A stretch of DNA of 64,000 nucleotides from Chitinophagales bacterium (GTDB taxonomy: Bacteria > Bacteroidota > Bacteroidia > Chitinophagales > UBA10324), in the NCBI GenBank assembly GCA_013816805.1, contig JACDDS010000010.1, positions 62,001 through 126,000 on the forward strand, written 5' to 3'. The translations under genes were made by a program, and so were the position numbers. Below the pieces are notes generated by a model that was given only the letters and a program-made list of their open reading frames with translations, was not told the DNA's origin and did not search any database. The number at the start of each line of letters is the position of its first letter. Within the stretch, counting starts at the first letter, position 1. Below, in pieces: positions 43,873-53,140 of this stretch.

Positions 43873-45987
43873 TCAGGAGATTTTACTCCACTGTTTTTCT
43901 TTTTTAGATTGTGATACCAGGAATCTTTTAATCATAATATGATCAGGCCGTTCTAACTCGGAATCGATTTCCAAAATCTTTTCTGCTTCCATCCTGGCGC
44001 TTTGAAGAATTTTTTGATCTTTTGTCAGGTCTGCAATTTGGAAAGTATCAATACCGGATTGCTGAGTTCCCTGAATGTTACCCGGCCCCCTCAATCGCAG
44101 ATCTTCATCCGCTATTACAAAACCATCAGTTGTTTTGGTCATGATTTGCATGCGTGCGCGAGCTTCACTACTAAGCCTTTCTCCTGTAAGCAAAATACAA
44201 TACGATTGATTAGCCCCTCTCCCTACCCTTCCACGTAATTGATGCAACTGCGAGAGGCCAAACCTTTCAGCACTTTCAATCACTATTACATTGGCATTTG
44301 GGATATCTACACCTACCTCAATCACGGTAGTCGCAACCATAATATTCGTTTCATTCCGGATGAACCTATCCATTTCAAAATTACGGGCGTCGGCCTTCAT
44401 CTTTCCATGAACAATGCTTATTGCAAACTCCGGAAGTGGAAAGGCCCGGGAAATACTTTCGTATCCATCCATTAAAAACTTATAGTCCTGTTTTTCAGAT
44501 TCTTCAATCAGCGGGTATACTACATATATTTGTCTGCCCGATTTAATTTGCTCCTTCATAAAACCAAAAACTCTTAACCTGGCAGCATCGCTGCGATGGA
44601 CCGTTTTAATATTCTTTCGACCCGGAGGCAATTCATCAATAACAGAGAGATCGAGATCTCCATATAATGTCATTGCAAGAGTTCGTGGTATCGGTGTTGC
44701 AGTCATCACTAGTACATGTGGTGGGCGTTTATTCTTCGACCAAAGAAGGGCACGCTGCTCTACACCAAAACGGTGTTGCTCATCAATTACTGCCAGTCCC
44801 AGGTTGCTGAATATCACCTGGGCTTCAATTAAAGCATGAGTGCCAATGATCAATTGAATCTCACCGGATTTCAGTTTTTCCAGGGTATTCTTTCTGGAAC
44901 TGCCTTTTACGCCGGAAGTTAGTAAGTCAATATTTATTGAAAGCCCGGCTGCAAGATCAGTCAGATTTCTGAAATGCTGCTGCACTAAAATTTCTGTAGG
45001 CACCATCAGGCAGGCCTGAAATCCGTTATTAATCGCCATTAATACTGTTAGGAATGAAACAATTGTTTTACCGCTTCCAACATCTCCCTGCAAGAGTCTA
45101 TTCATTTGTTTGCCTGATAGCAGATCGGTTCGGATTTCTTTAATAACCCGCTTTTGAGCATTCGTGAGCTCAAAAGGTAATTTCTCTTTGTAAAAAATAT
45201 TGAAAAGCGGATCCAGCCTGGGAAACAGAAACCCAGCAGAATCATTTTTTCTTCCAAGTTTTAATTGGAGAATGTGCAACTGGGAAAAAAAAAGTTCTTC
45301 AAATTTAAACCGAAAACGAGACTGCTCTGCATCGATTTCACTATGTGGCTGGTGAATTTGTTTGAATGCAGTAAAACGATCCGGTAGTTTAAAATGATCT
45401 AAAATTTCGCCATTGAGATTTTCCTCAATATCTGCCCGGTTCAACATTAGGAGCAGATCTCTTACTATTTTTTCAATTCCAATACTATGTAATCCCCGCG
45501 ACTTTAATTTTTCCGTAGAAGAATATACAGGCTGCAATCTTCCTTCTATCGCCGGTGAATTTGTTTGATAGGCTGAAATTTCAGGATGAACGATTGAATA
45601 TTTTCCTTTAAATAAACCCGGTTTACCAAACACTACATATTTTTTTCCAACCTCTATATTTTTTTCAATCCACCGTATTTCCTTAAACCAAACCAGTTCT
45701 ATTTCCCCTGTTTCATCCACGAGATAGGCAATAAACCTCTTCCCTTTCTTTTCGCCGAGCATATTAATTTCTGCAATTTTTCCTACAATCTGGGCAAAGG
45801 CGGTAGCCGGGGTTAGCTGGTTTATTTTGTAAAATTTTGTTCTGTCTACATAACGAAATGGAAAGTGTTGCAATAAATCTCCAAAGGTGTAAATACTCAG
45901 TTCCTTTTTTAATAAATCAGCACGTTGAGGGCCTATACCTTTAAGGTATTCAATAGGAGTTAAAAGAATTTTGTTAATCTGAGCCAT
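43873..45987 (-). CDS. recG: ATP-dependent DNA helicase RecG
   Basis: A 704-residue helicase that reverses stalled forks and branch-migrates junctions. An N-terminal wedge/OB domain (about 60-150), helicase motif I GDVGSGKT (about 297-304), motif II DEQHRFG, motif III MTATPIPRTLAMTLYGD, and the RecG C-terminal motifs QLHQLRGRVGRG and LRLRGPGNIQGTQQSG are all present. The length is normal for the family. Confidence 0.97.
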   Translation of the reverse strand: MAQINKILLTPIEYLKGIGPQRADLLKKELSIYTFGDLLQHFPFRYVDRTKFYKINQLTPATAFAQIVGKIAEINMLGEKKGKRFIAYLVDETGEIELVWFKEIRWIEKNIEVGKKYVVFGKPGLFKGKYSIVHPEISAYQTNSPAIEGRLQPVYSSTEKLKSRGLHSIGIEKIVRDLLLMLNRADIEENLNGEILDHFKLPDRFTAFKQIHQPHSEIDAEQSRFRFKFEELFFSQLHILQLKLGRKNDSAGFLFPRLDPLFNIFYKEKLPFELTNAQKRVIKEIRTDLLSGKQMNRLLQGDVGSGKTIVSFLTVLMAINNGFQACLMVPTEILVQQHFRNLTDLAAGLSINIDLLTSGVKGSSRKNTLEKLKSGEIQLIIGTHALIEAQVIFSNLGLAVIDEQHRFGVEQRALLWSKNKRPPHVLVMTATPIPRTLAMTLYGDLDLSVIDELPPGRKNIKTVHRSDAARLRVFGFMKEQIKSGRQIYVVYPLIEESEKQDYKFLMDGYESISRAFPLPEFAISIVHGKMKADARNFEMDRFIRNETNIMVATTVIEVGVDIPNANVIVIESAERFGLSQLHQLRGRVGRGANQSYCILLTGERLSSEARARMQIMTKTTDGFVIADEDLRLRGPGNIQGTQQSGIDTFQIADLTKDQKILQSARMEAEKILEIDSELERPDHIMIKRFLVSQSKKEKQWSKIS

Positions 45988-46101
45988 TTTAAAAATAGTC
46001 GAAAATAAAATTGAGTAAAAGGTTAATAAATTAGTTTACTAAAATTATATTGATACATTTTCAGTCATTGAGAAACTTCAATTTGTTTAAAACTGATAAC
46101 C

Positions 46102-46599
46102 ATGTTTACTAGCTTATTGGCACGAAAAGAGAAAATAAAACGATTTGGCAACGGTTACCAATTACTACAGAAGGTAATACAACCATTACAAAGAGAAGTA
46201 TTGTTTTTCCGGGCACGACGCAATGTCTGGAACATTAATGAAATAGTAATTCATATTGCTGATCTGGAGGCAGGTGCTTATGTGAATTTCAGAAGAGCTA
46301 TTGCAGAACCTACAGAAACAATTTTCGCTTTTGATAAAGATTTGTGGGTGGAATCTCTCGGATACTATAGTCAGCCACTAGAAGCATCACTAAAACTTTT
46401 TCGCCTATTAAGAGCCAGCAATTATCTATTGCTTAAAAACATACCTTCTGATGCCTGGTTAAATACAGTAAATTATCAAAGACACGGACAAATTTCTCTG
46501 GAAGATTTGATGGACCTGTATGATCAACAATTAAGTAAAGCTTTTGAAGAAATAGAAGATATTCACTCAGCCTGGAAAAAGCAACAGGTAAATATTTAA
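46102..46599 (+). CDS. DinB-like four-helix protein, probably without its metal site
   Basis: A 165-residue helical protein of DinB shape. NINEIVIHIADLEAGAY (about 49-65) holds the first histidine of the usual metal triad, and YQRHGQISLEDLMDLYDQQL the third helix. Where the family normally has a C-terminal H-x3-H, this protein has Gln-Gln-Leu-Ser, so the two later metal ligands are lost. It may thus be a non-catalytic member. Function unknown. Confidence 0.7.
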   Translation: MFTSLLARKEKIKRFGNGYQLLQKVIQPLQREVLFFRARRNVWNINEIVIHIADLEAGAYVNFRRAIAEPTETIFAFDKDLWVESLGYYSQPLEASLKLFRLLRASNYLLLKNIPSDAWLNTVNYQRHGQISLEDLMDLYDQQLSKAFEEIEDIHSAWKKQQVNI

Positions 46600-46765
46600 A
46601 ATATTCCAGAGTTTGAGGCCTTGTTAATACCATGCAATTTAATTGTTCGTTCGTAACTATTAAGGAATCTGTGTTCTTATTATTGTACAATTGTAAATTA
46701 GTAATCACAATAGGATTGTACCTTGCGCCCCTTCTATTAAAATTATCCATAAAATAATCCTATAA

Positions 46766-47449
46766 ATGAAGAAAATACTTACAGTTGCTCTTTTTATAGT
46801 AACTACCCAATCGTTTGCTCAGACAGTGGGAAGCGTTCGGTTTGGATTACAATTTAGCCCACAGTTGAGCTGGATGGGTAATTCAGGTAACGTTACAAGA
46901 AGTGGAAGCAGGTTTGGACTGGCTTACGGCCTGTTAACTGAATTTTATATTCCAAAGAATTATGCTCTAGCTACTGGTTTAGGTGTTTCATATGAGGGCG
47001 GAGAACTGACTTACAATGATGCTTCTACTATGTTCAATTCCTTTGCAAACAGATCTTTTTCTTCCGGTACTTCAGTTGTCTATCGTCTTGAATACATAGA
47101 AATCCCTGTATCAATAAAGCTTAAAACAAATCAGATTGGTTATGTTACCTATTATGGGCAATTTGGTCTGATGGGAAGCATAAATATTAAATCGCGGGCA
47201 GACATTACTTCACAGACGGGCACTATTACTGAAATAATGAACAAGGTAGATTTTGGAAAAGATGTTACACCAGCAAACCTCGCATTATTAATCGGCGGTG
47301 GAATTGAATATGAATTATCCGGAAATACTGCTGTCAATGCCGGTTTGCAATTCACAAACGGCTTTATTGACATTACTGATAATCCAAAAAATTTCGTTTC
47401 AAAAAATATAATGAACCATCTTCGGCTTCAACTCGGAATTTTCTTTTAA
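46766..47449 (+). CDS. Outer-membrane beta-barrel protein (PorT-like family)
   Basis: A 227-residue protein with a signal peptide (ending SFAQT, about 20) and alternating beta strands ending in the aromatic-terminal strand HLRLQLGIFF, the mark of outer-membrane barrels. GLAYGLLTEFYIPKNYALATG and YLEIPVSIKLKTNQIG-like strands fit the eight-stranded OMP_b-brl_2/PorT group. Its ligand or partner is unknown. Confidence 0.85.
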   Translation: MKKILTVALFIVTTQSFAQTVGSVRFGLQFSPQLSWMGNSGNVTRSGSRFGLAYGLLTEFYIPKNYALATGLGVSYEGGELTYNDASTMFNSFANRSFSSGTSVVYRLEYIEIPVSIKLKTNQIGYVTYYGQFGLMGSINIKSRADITSQTGTITEIMNKVDFGKDVTPANLALLIGGGIEYELSGNTAVNAGLQFTNGFIDITDNPKNFVSKNIMNHLRLQLGIFF

Positions 47450-47591
47450 TAAGAGATTCCTGACTATGTTAATATACCATCTAAGCTTAAAACAATTTAA
47501 AATTACCCTAAGTAAGAATTTCCGATAAGTATAAAGGGATAATAATTGCGAATTGATAGAATACTATATTTAACTCCAATAATCCCGGTAA

Positions 47592-49229
47592 ATGAAGATT
47601 GCGCTTGCACAGCAGAACTACCTGATAGGAGATTTTGAAGGTAATCGGACAAAAATTATTGCTGGAATCCGGGAAGCCAAAACGATGGGCGCTGATTTGG
47701 TATTATTCTCTGAACTGTGCGTATGCGGCTATCCACCCAGAGATTTTCTGGAATTTTCAGATTTTATAAATCAATGCAAAGAATCGGTCAGCCTCATTGC
47801 TCAGGAGGCCCAGGGAATTGGTGTTTTGGTCGGTGCTCCATCTGTCAATTCTAGTCCGGAAGGAAAAGATTTATACAATTCAGCGCATTTTCTGTATGAT
47901 GGCAAGGTGCAGTACATCATCAATAAATCGCTATTACCAAACTATGATGTATTTGATGAATACCGTTATTTTGAACCAAATCAAAGTTTTGGAGTGTATG
48001 ATTTCATGGGAAGAAGAATAGGGTTAACGGTATGTGAAGATATCTGGAATGAAGGCATCAATCCATTATACATTACTACACCGGTTGAAAAACTTAAAGA
48101 GTTCGGTCCTGATTATTTACTCAATATTTCCGCATCTCCATTTGATCACAATAAGGCTGTTAACAGAATTGAATTACTAAGTGGTTTAGCAAAAGAATAT
48201 CACCTTCCTATTTTTTATTGCAACTGTGTAGGGGCACAAACTGAATTAATTTTCGACGGAGGCTCCCTCGTAATTGCTCCTGACGGGAAAGTATTCGATG
48301 AAATGAATTATTTCTCCGAACAGGTAAAAGTGTATGACCTGGATGAAGTAATTACGAATAAAAAAAAATCGTTTGAGCAGCCAAAAAAAAGAATTAACCT
48401 AATGCAAGATGCATTACTTACCGGCATCAGGGACTATTTCTCTAAGATGAATTTCCAGAAAGCCATTCTGGGATTGAGCGGAGGTATTGATTCAGCAGTT
48501 GTGGCGTGTCTGGCAACAGATGCATTGGGTAAAAAGAATGTGAAGGCCTTGCTGATGCCATCAGAATATTCTTCAACAAGCTCCATTACTGACGCCAGGC
48601 AATTGGCAGAAACTTTGGGAATCGATTACAGCATAATTACCATAAAAGAAGTTTATGAATCGTGCTTAGGTGTACTTAACCCATTGTTCCAAAATCAGCC
48701 TTTTGATGTTACTGAAGAAAATATCCAGGCCCGCATACGAGCTATTTTTTTAATGGCCATGTGTAACAAGCATCATTATATTTTGCTCAATACTTCTAAT
48801 AAAAGTGAAATGGCAGTTGGATATGGAACTTTGTATGGTGATATGTGTGGTGGTATTTCTGTTCTCGGTGATGTTTATAAAACGGAAGTAATAGAACTCG
48901 CCCATTATATTAATGAGAAGGAAGAGATCATTCCTGTAAACACTATAACCAAACCTCCTTCTGCAGAACTGCGGCCAGATCAAAGAGATTCAGACTCACT
49001 TCCCGAATATGAAGTACTCGATAAAATTCTGTTCCAATATATAGAACACCGGAAAGGCCCTTTAGAGTTAATTAAGATGGGTTTTGAAAAGCCGCTTATT
49101 GATCGTATCCTGAAGCTTGTAAACACCAATGAGCACAAACGCTACCAGGCAGCCCCTGTACTGCGGGTCTCCCAAAAAGCTTTCGGCTCTGGGAGGCGGT
49201 TGCCGATTGTTGCAAAATATCTTGCCTGA
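47592..49229 (+). CDS. nadE: Glutamine-dependent NAD+ synthetase
   Basis: A 545-residue two-domain enzyme. The N-terminal nitrilase-type glutaminase has Glu41 (LFSELCVCGYPP), the lysine in KSLLPNYDVFDE and the cysteine in GLTVCEDIW. The C-terminal synthetase has the ATP-pyrophosphatase loop LGLSGGIDSAVV (about 297-308), NTSNKSEMAVGYGT and PSAELRPDQRDSDSLP. It turns nicotinate adenine dinucleotide into NAD+ with ammonia from glutamine. Confidence 0.97.
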   Translation: MKIALAQQNYLIGDFEGNRTKIIAGIREAKTMGADLVLFSELCVCGYPPRDFLEFSDFINQCKESVSLIAQEAQGIGVLVGAPSVNSSPEGKDLYNSAHFLYDGKVQYIINKSLLPNYDVFDEYRYFEPNQSFGVYDFMGRRIGLTVCEDIWNEGINPLYITTPVEKLKEFGPDYLLNISASPFDHNKAVNRIELLSGLAKEYHLPIFYCNCVGAQTELIFDGGSLVIAPDGKVFDEMNYFSEQVKVYDLDEVITNKKKSFEQPKKRINLMQDALLTGIRDYFSKMNFQKAILGLSGGIDSAVVACLATDALGKKNVKALLMPSEYSSTSSITDARQLAETLGIDYSIITIKEVYESCLGVLNPLFQNQPFDVTEENIQARIRAIFLMAMCNKHHYILLNTSNKSEMAVGYGTLYGDMCGGISVLGDVYKTEVIELAHYINEKEEIIPVNTITKPPSAELRPDQRDSDSLPEYEVLDKILFQYIEHRKGPLELIKMGFEKPLIDRILKLVNTNEHKRYQAAPVLRVSQKAFGSGRRLPIVAKYLA

Positions 49230-49266
49230 TCCAAATGGATTTGTTAATTTTAAGAGGCATCAACTT

Positions 49267-49842
49267 ATGGAAACTTTTATACTTAAAACGTCTGCTTTTC
49301 ATATGACAGAGGAGGAGTTCTTTGATTTCTGCCAGCAAAATGACACGCTGCATATTGAGCGGAATGAAAATGGCGAAATTATAGTTAGTGAGCCGTCCGG
49401 AAATTATACCAGTATGTTAAACATTAAGCTGGTAACAAAACTCGAAAATTGGAATGAGCAATACCAGCTGGGATATGCATTCAATACCGACGCAGGTTTT
49501 ACGCTTCCAAATCACGCAGTTCTATCACCGGATGCTGCCTGGATTCGGAAAGAACGGTTTGATAGCCTTTCTGAAGCAGATAAAGAACGGTTTGCACATA
49601 TTTGTCCCGACTTTGTGATTGAATTAAAATCCCCATCGGACTCACTTAAAGATTTAAAACTAAAAATGCTGGAGTGGATACAAAATGGTTGCCGTTTCGC
49701 ATTACTTATTAATCCACAGGAACAGAGGGTATTGATTTACAGGGAAAATGGAACAACAGAGGACCGGTCTTTCAGGGAAAAAATTTCAGGTGAAGAGATC
49801 CTTCCCGGTTTTGAGTTGGATTTAAATTTTATTAAAATATAG
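49267..49842 (+). CDS. Uma2-family (DUF820) putative nuclease
   Basis: A 191-residue protein of the Uma2 PD-(D/E)XK family. It shows LSPDAAWIRKERF (about 93-105) with the metal Asp, and PDFVIELKSPSDSLKDLKLK (about 117-136) with the E-x-K pair, followed by WIQNGCRFALLINP. Uma2 proteins often occur in many copies and their targets are unknown. The frame extends back into nadE to 49129, but the ATG at 49267 lies after the nadE stop and gives the usual N-terminus. Confidence 0.88.
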   Translation: METFILKTSAFHMTEEEFFDFCQQNDTLHIERNENGEIIVSEPSGNYTSMLNIKLVTKLENWNEQYQLGYAFNTDAGFTLPNHAVLSPDAAWIRKERFDSLSEADKERFAHICPDFVIELKSPSDSLKDLKLKMLEWIQNGCRFALLINPQEQRVLIYRENGTTEDRSFREKISGEEILPGFELDLNFIKI

Positions 49843-49910
49843 ACCTTAATCAAGTCTTCGAATATATTAATCCAGAAAGGAATTGGCCCTTAATATTTGA
49901 AAGTCAAAAT

Positions 49911-51461
49911 TTAATTCAATAAAATTTCTTCCCCCTCCTTATCATAGAAATGATATTCCATAATGCCCATGTTATCAGTAGAATCAACATTCACCCAGCG
50001 CTTCAGCGTTAACCACCAGTTCATTCTCATGGAAGGAAATCCTTTGGTTATATATGCTTCTATATAAGGATGCACGAAAAGTGTAATCTTTTTCTGATTA
50101 TTTTTAGTTACAATGTGCTTTAGATTTTTTACAATTTCATCCATAATAAGAATGGAAGGTCCAATCTTTCCTGTGCCATTACAGGAAGGACATGCTTCAT
50201 CTGTTTCGATATTAACCTGAGGTTTAACTCTTTGGCGTGTTATCTGTATAATTCCAAATTTATTCAGGGGCAAAACAGTATGCCGGGCTTTGTCAAGCTT
50301 CATAGCATCTGTTATTTTTTTATTTAACAGACGTTTATTTTCCAGACTTTTAACATCAATAAAGTCAATAACAATAATTCCTCCTATATCTCGCAGCCGG
50401 AGTTGCCGGGCAATTTCTTCTGCCGCCTCCAGGTTTACGGTCATTGCATTGGCTTCCTGCGTTTCGTCATTAGACATCTTATGACCACTATTCACATCAA
50501 TAACATGTAGTGCTTCGGTATGTTCAATTATGAGATAAGCACCGCTGGCGAGATTTACTGTTTTACCGAAGGCAAATTTTATTTGCTTCGTAATGTCAAA
50601 CTGATCGAATAATGGCGTACGGCCAGTATAAAGCTGGACTATATCTTCTTTTTCAGGCGCAATCCTTTCAATGTAATTCCTGATCTCCTGAAAAATGTCT
50701 TTTGAATTTACTACAATACGATTAAAGGACGGATTAAGCATATCCCTTAGAAGCGTTGAAGTTTTACTCATTTCGCTGGAAACTTTTTTGGGCGCTTCAG
50801 ATGCCCTCAGGTTAGCTTTCAGCTGCTTCCATTTCTCCATCAAATGTGACATATCTTCATGAAGATCCTGCACTGACTTGCCTTCAGCGAGTGTTCGCAG
50901 AATCACTCCAAAATTTTTTGGCCGGATACTTTCCAGTAAACGCAGCAGTCTCCGCCTTTCATCACTTGAAGTGATTTTTTTAGAAATGCTGATGGTATTT
51001 GTAAAAGGAATTAAAACCAGGTATCTGCCTGGCAGCGAAATATCGCAGGATAGACGATGGCCTTTAGTTGAAATGGGTTCTTTTGTGATTTGAACCATTA
51101 AAGGCTGCCGTTTGGAAATATTATTCGCAATTTTTCCCGTTTTTTGAGTCTCGGGCTCGAGCTTAAAATCGGCAAGATCATCTCCTATGGTTCCATCAAA
51201 AGCAAGCTTGGAGAATTTCTGAAGGGACCGTATTTGCGGTCCGAGATCGGAATAATGCAGGAATCCATTTTTGGGCTGTCCAATATCAATAAAAGCAGCA
51301 TTTAAGCCCGGCAATATTTTAACCACTTTGGCTAGAATAATATCGCCAATGGCCATGCTCTGATTGAGCTTCTCCTGGTGAAGCTCAACTAATGTTTTAT
51401 CCTCGAGCAAAGCAATTTCCACTCCGTTTGATCCGGAGTCAATTATAAGTTCCCTATCCAC
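49911..51461 (-). CDS. rng: Ribonuclease E/G family protein (RNase G)
   Basis: A 516-residue endoribonuclease for rRNA maturation and mRNA decay. An S1 domain (about 35-140) with LPGLNAAFIDIGQPKNGFLH, the catalytic DNase I-like region with IDVNSGH and GGIIVIDFIDVKS, and the zinc-link CPSCNGTG (about 426-433) are all present. The length matches RNase G rather than RNase E, and no long C-terminal scaffold is present. Confidence 0.95.
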   Translation of the reverse strand: MDRELIIDSGSNGVEIALLEDKTLVELHQEKLNQSMAIGDIILAKVVKILPGLNAAFIDIGQPKNGFLHYSDLGPQIRSLQKFSKLAFDGTIGDDLADFKLEPETQKTGKIANNISKRQPLMVQITKEPISTKGHRLSCDISLPGRYLVLIPFTNTISISKKITSSDERRRLLRLLESIRPKNFGVILRTLAEGKSVQDLHEDMSHLMEKWKQLKANLRASEAPKKVSSEMSKTSTLLRDMLNPSFNRIVVNSKDIFQEIRNYIERIAPEKEDIVQLYTGRTPLFDQFDITKQIKFAFGKTVNLASGAYLIIEHTEALHVIDVNSGHKMSNDETQEANAMTVNLEAAEEIARQLRLRDIGGIIVIDFIDVKSLENKRLLNKKITDAMKLDKARHTVLPLNKFGIIQITRQRVKPQVNIETDEACPSCNGTGKIGPSILIMDEIVKNLKHIVTKNNQKKITLFVHPYIEAYITKGFPSMRMNWWLTLKRWVNVDSTDNMGIMEYHFYDKEGEEILLN

Positions 51462-51706
51462 AGTACATTATTTTCAAAATCCCTCTCGGGAATGCACCAC
51501 GTTGCAGGAAAAGTGGAAAGCCAATGGAAGAGAGCAGAACCAGGAAATATCAGACTAATTCATAAACTGAGGTTCTTGCCGAAAATCTTTTTCGTAACAC
51601 AATGTTGCCTGGTGGATGAAATTTGTATGAAAAATCATTCTAAGGATATTCTTCCAGAAGAAGAAGCCAATTTATTATAGGCAACTGACGGAAACCGGTG
51701 TTATCT

Positions 51707-51796
51707 CTATTTCTTCTTATGGCGATTCTTACGCAACCGCTTTTTACGCTTGTGCGTCGCCATTTTATGTCTTTTCCGCTTTTTACCTGAAGGCAT
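51707..51796 (-). CDS. 29-residue mS38/AURKAIP1-COX24-like basic protein
   Basis: A tiny frame of 29 codons (MPSGKKRKRHKMATHKRKKR and a KNRHKKK end). It matches the COX24/AURKAIP1 C-terminal motif known from the mitochondrial ribosomal protein mS38 and from small proteins widespread in Bacteroidota, including one seen in ribosome structures of the phylum. It lies 4 bases after the TPR gene stop on the same strand and likely forms one transcript with HU and TPR genes. A ribosomal role is inferred from the family. Confidence 0.8.
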   Translation of the reverse strand: MPSGKKRKRHKMATHKRKKRLRKNRHKKK

Positions 51797-51800
51797 GGAG

Positions 51801-52688
51801 TTATGAGTTTTTTATTTGTTTTATATAATTATCTATTTGCGCATCAAAATCAGCACTGTTAACCAATGACTTACAAGATTCAAACGCTTTAATTGCTTCG
51901 CTTTTTCTTCCCAATGCGCGATACGCTTCGGCTAAATGAAAATATGCTTCGGAATTTTTAGGATCTACTGATACCAGCTTCTCCAATCGGGTCACCGCTT
52001 TATCATACTGTCCGGAAAGAACCGCTAATCTACCTAAAATTAAATTCATGTATTTATTGTCCGGTTCTTTGTTCTCTACATCCTTCAACAATAACACACC
52101 CTGCATAACCTGCCCCAAGCCATCAACATAGCAGATTGCTTCTTTCACCGGATAATCCATATTATCTGAATCCAGTATGGCTAATTGATGATAACATTTT
52201 GCAGCTTCCTGTGCTCCATAAATTTTAGCAAGGCTATCTGAAGTGGTAGGAAAGCCCATGAATAAGCGGTTCGCTGCTTCCTCCCATGTTTTTTTTTCAT
52301 TATTAATTTCAGCTGCATCTTCAAAATATTTACCCCCTACAATAATATTTCCTGTCCTGGTCCAGGCATTGCCAATTGATTGCAACAGTAATGCTTTTTC
52401 ACTGTTTCCTCTTACTTTTAGCAAAGAAAGTTGCAATGCTTCTATAGAATCTTTTTGAATATCTGTTAAGGTGGCTTTCGCTTTAACAACCAGCTTCTCA
52501 AAATCAACTGTTACAGCGTGAGAGGCTGTACCTTGCATGGTACCCGATAATGACGGAGCATCCGCCGTTTTTTCCTGTGGTGGCTTGGTATTGCCATATA
52601 GATAAAGAGCAATAACTAACACGGCACCAATTATTATTAAAGAGATTTGCTGAAGTCGCAAGGAAGAATTATTTTTTAACCTGAACAC
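51801..52688 (-). CDS. Membrane-anchored TPR protein
   Basis: A 295-residue protein with one N-terminal membrane helix (LIIIGAVLVIALYLYG, about 17-32), a charged and helical central part, and TPR repeats in the C-terminal half (NLILGRLAVLSGQYDKAVTR and AYFHLAEAYRALGRKSEAIK). Its start overlaps the HU/IHF-like gene by 20 bases. TPR proteins mediate protein contacts; the partner is unknown. Confidence 0.85.
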   Translation of the reverse strand: MFRLKNNSSLRLQQISLIIIGAVLVIALYLYGNTKPPQEKTADAPSLSGTMQGTASHAVTVDFEKLVVKAKATLTDIQKDSIEALQLSLLKVRGNSEKALLLQSIGNAWTRTGNIIVGGKYFEDAAEINNEKKTWEEAANRLFMGFPTTSDSLAKIYGAQEAAKCYHQLAILDSDNMDYPVKEAICYVDGLGQVMQGVLLLKDVENKEPDNKYMNLILGRLAVLSGQYDKAVTRLEKLVSVDPKNSEAYFHLAEAYRALGRKSEAIKAFESCKSLVNSADFDAQIDNYIKQIKNS

Positions 52689-52962
52689 TGCTTTTTACTT
52701 TATCCATAAATGTTTTGGCAGGCTTAAATGCCGGAATAAAATGTTCAGGAATTATAATGGCTTCATTCTTTTTTATATTTCGACCAATCTTTTGTTTACG
52801 TTTCTTTACAATAAAACTTCCAAAACCCCTTACATATACGTTCTCCCCTTGTTTCAACGAATCTTTTATTTCCTTAAAAAATGATTCCAGGGCCACTAAT
52901 ACATCCACTTTAGCAATTCCGGTCTTATCAGAAATCTTATTTATCAAATCCACTTTTCTCAT
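52669..52962 (-). CDS. HU/IHF-family DNA-binding protein
   Basis: A 97-residue HU-fold protein (MRKVDLINKISDKTGIAKVD). The arm region is FGSFIVKKRKQKIGRNIKKN, longer and more basic than in the other HU gene of this window, and IIPEHFIPAFKPAKTFMDKV fits the IHF-like group of Bacteroidota. It heads a three-gene unit with the TPR and mS38-like genes. Confidence 0.93.
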   Translation of the reverse strand: MRKVDLINKISDKTGIAKVDVLVALESFFKEIKDSLKQGENVYVRGFGSFIVKKRKQKIGRNIKKNEAIIIPEHFIPAFKPAKTFMDKVKSSVQVKK

Positions 52963-53140
52963 AGTTCCACTTAATTTATAACTAATTAATTATTAAATTA
53001 TTCCATTATGAATGTCGCAAATTTCGAAAAAATTATTTAACCCAAAAGAAACTCGTTTTTTAAAAGAATTTAACCATGTTTTATGTGCCTTTTCTTTGTT
53101 GGGTAAAATCTAAGAAGAATAATTAATTCAGTATACCTCA

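Noticed and set aside
49129-49266. N-terminal extension of the Uma2 gene into nadE
   Set aside because: The extra 46 codons overlap the nadE 3' end in another frame and do not resemble the family start; the ATG at 49267 does.
51492-51680. 62-codon plus-strand frame between rng and the mS38-like gene
   Set aside because: No recognisable motif, no promoter or terminator, and an unconvincing composition; it probably lies in the upstream region of rng.
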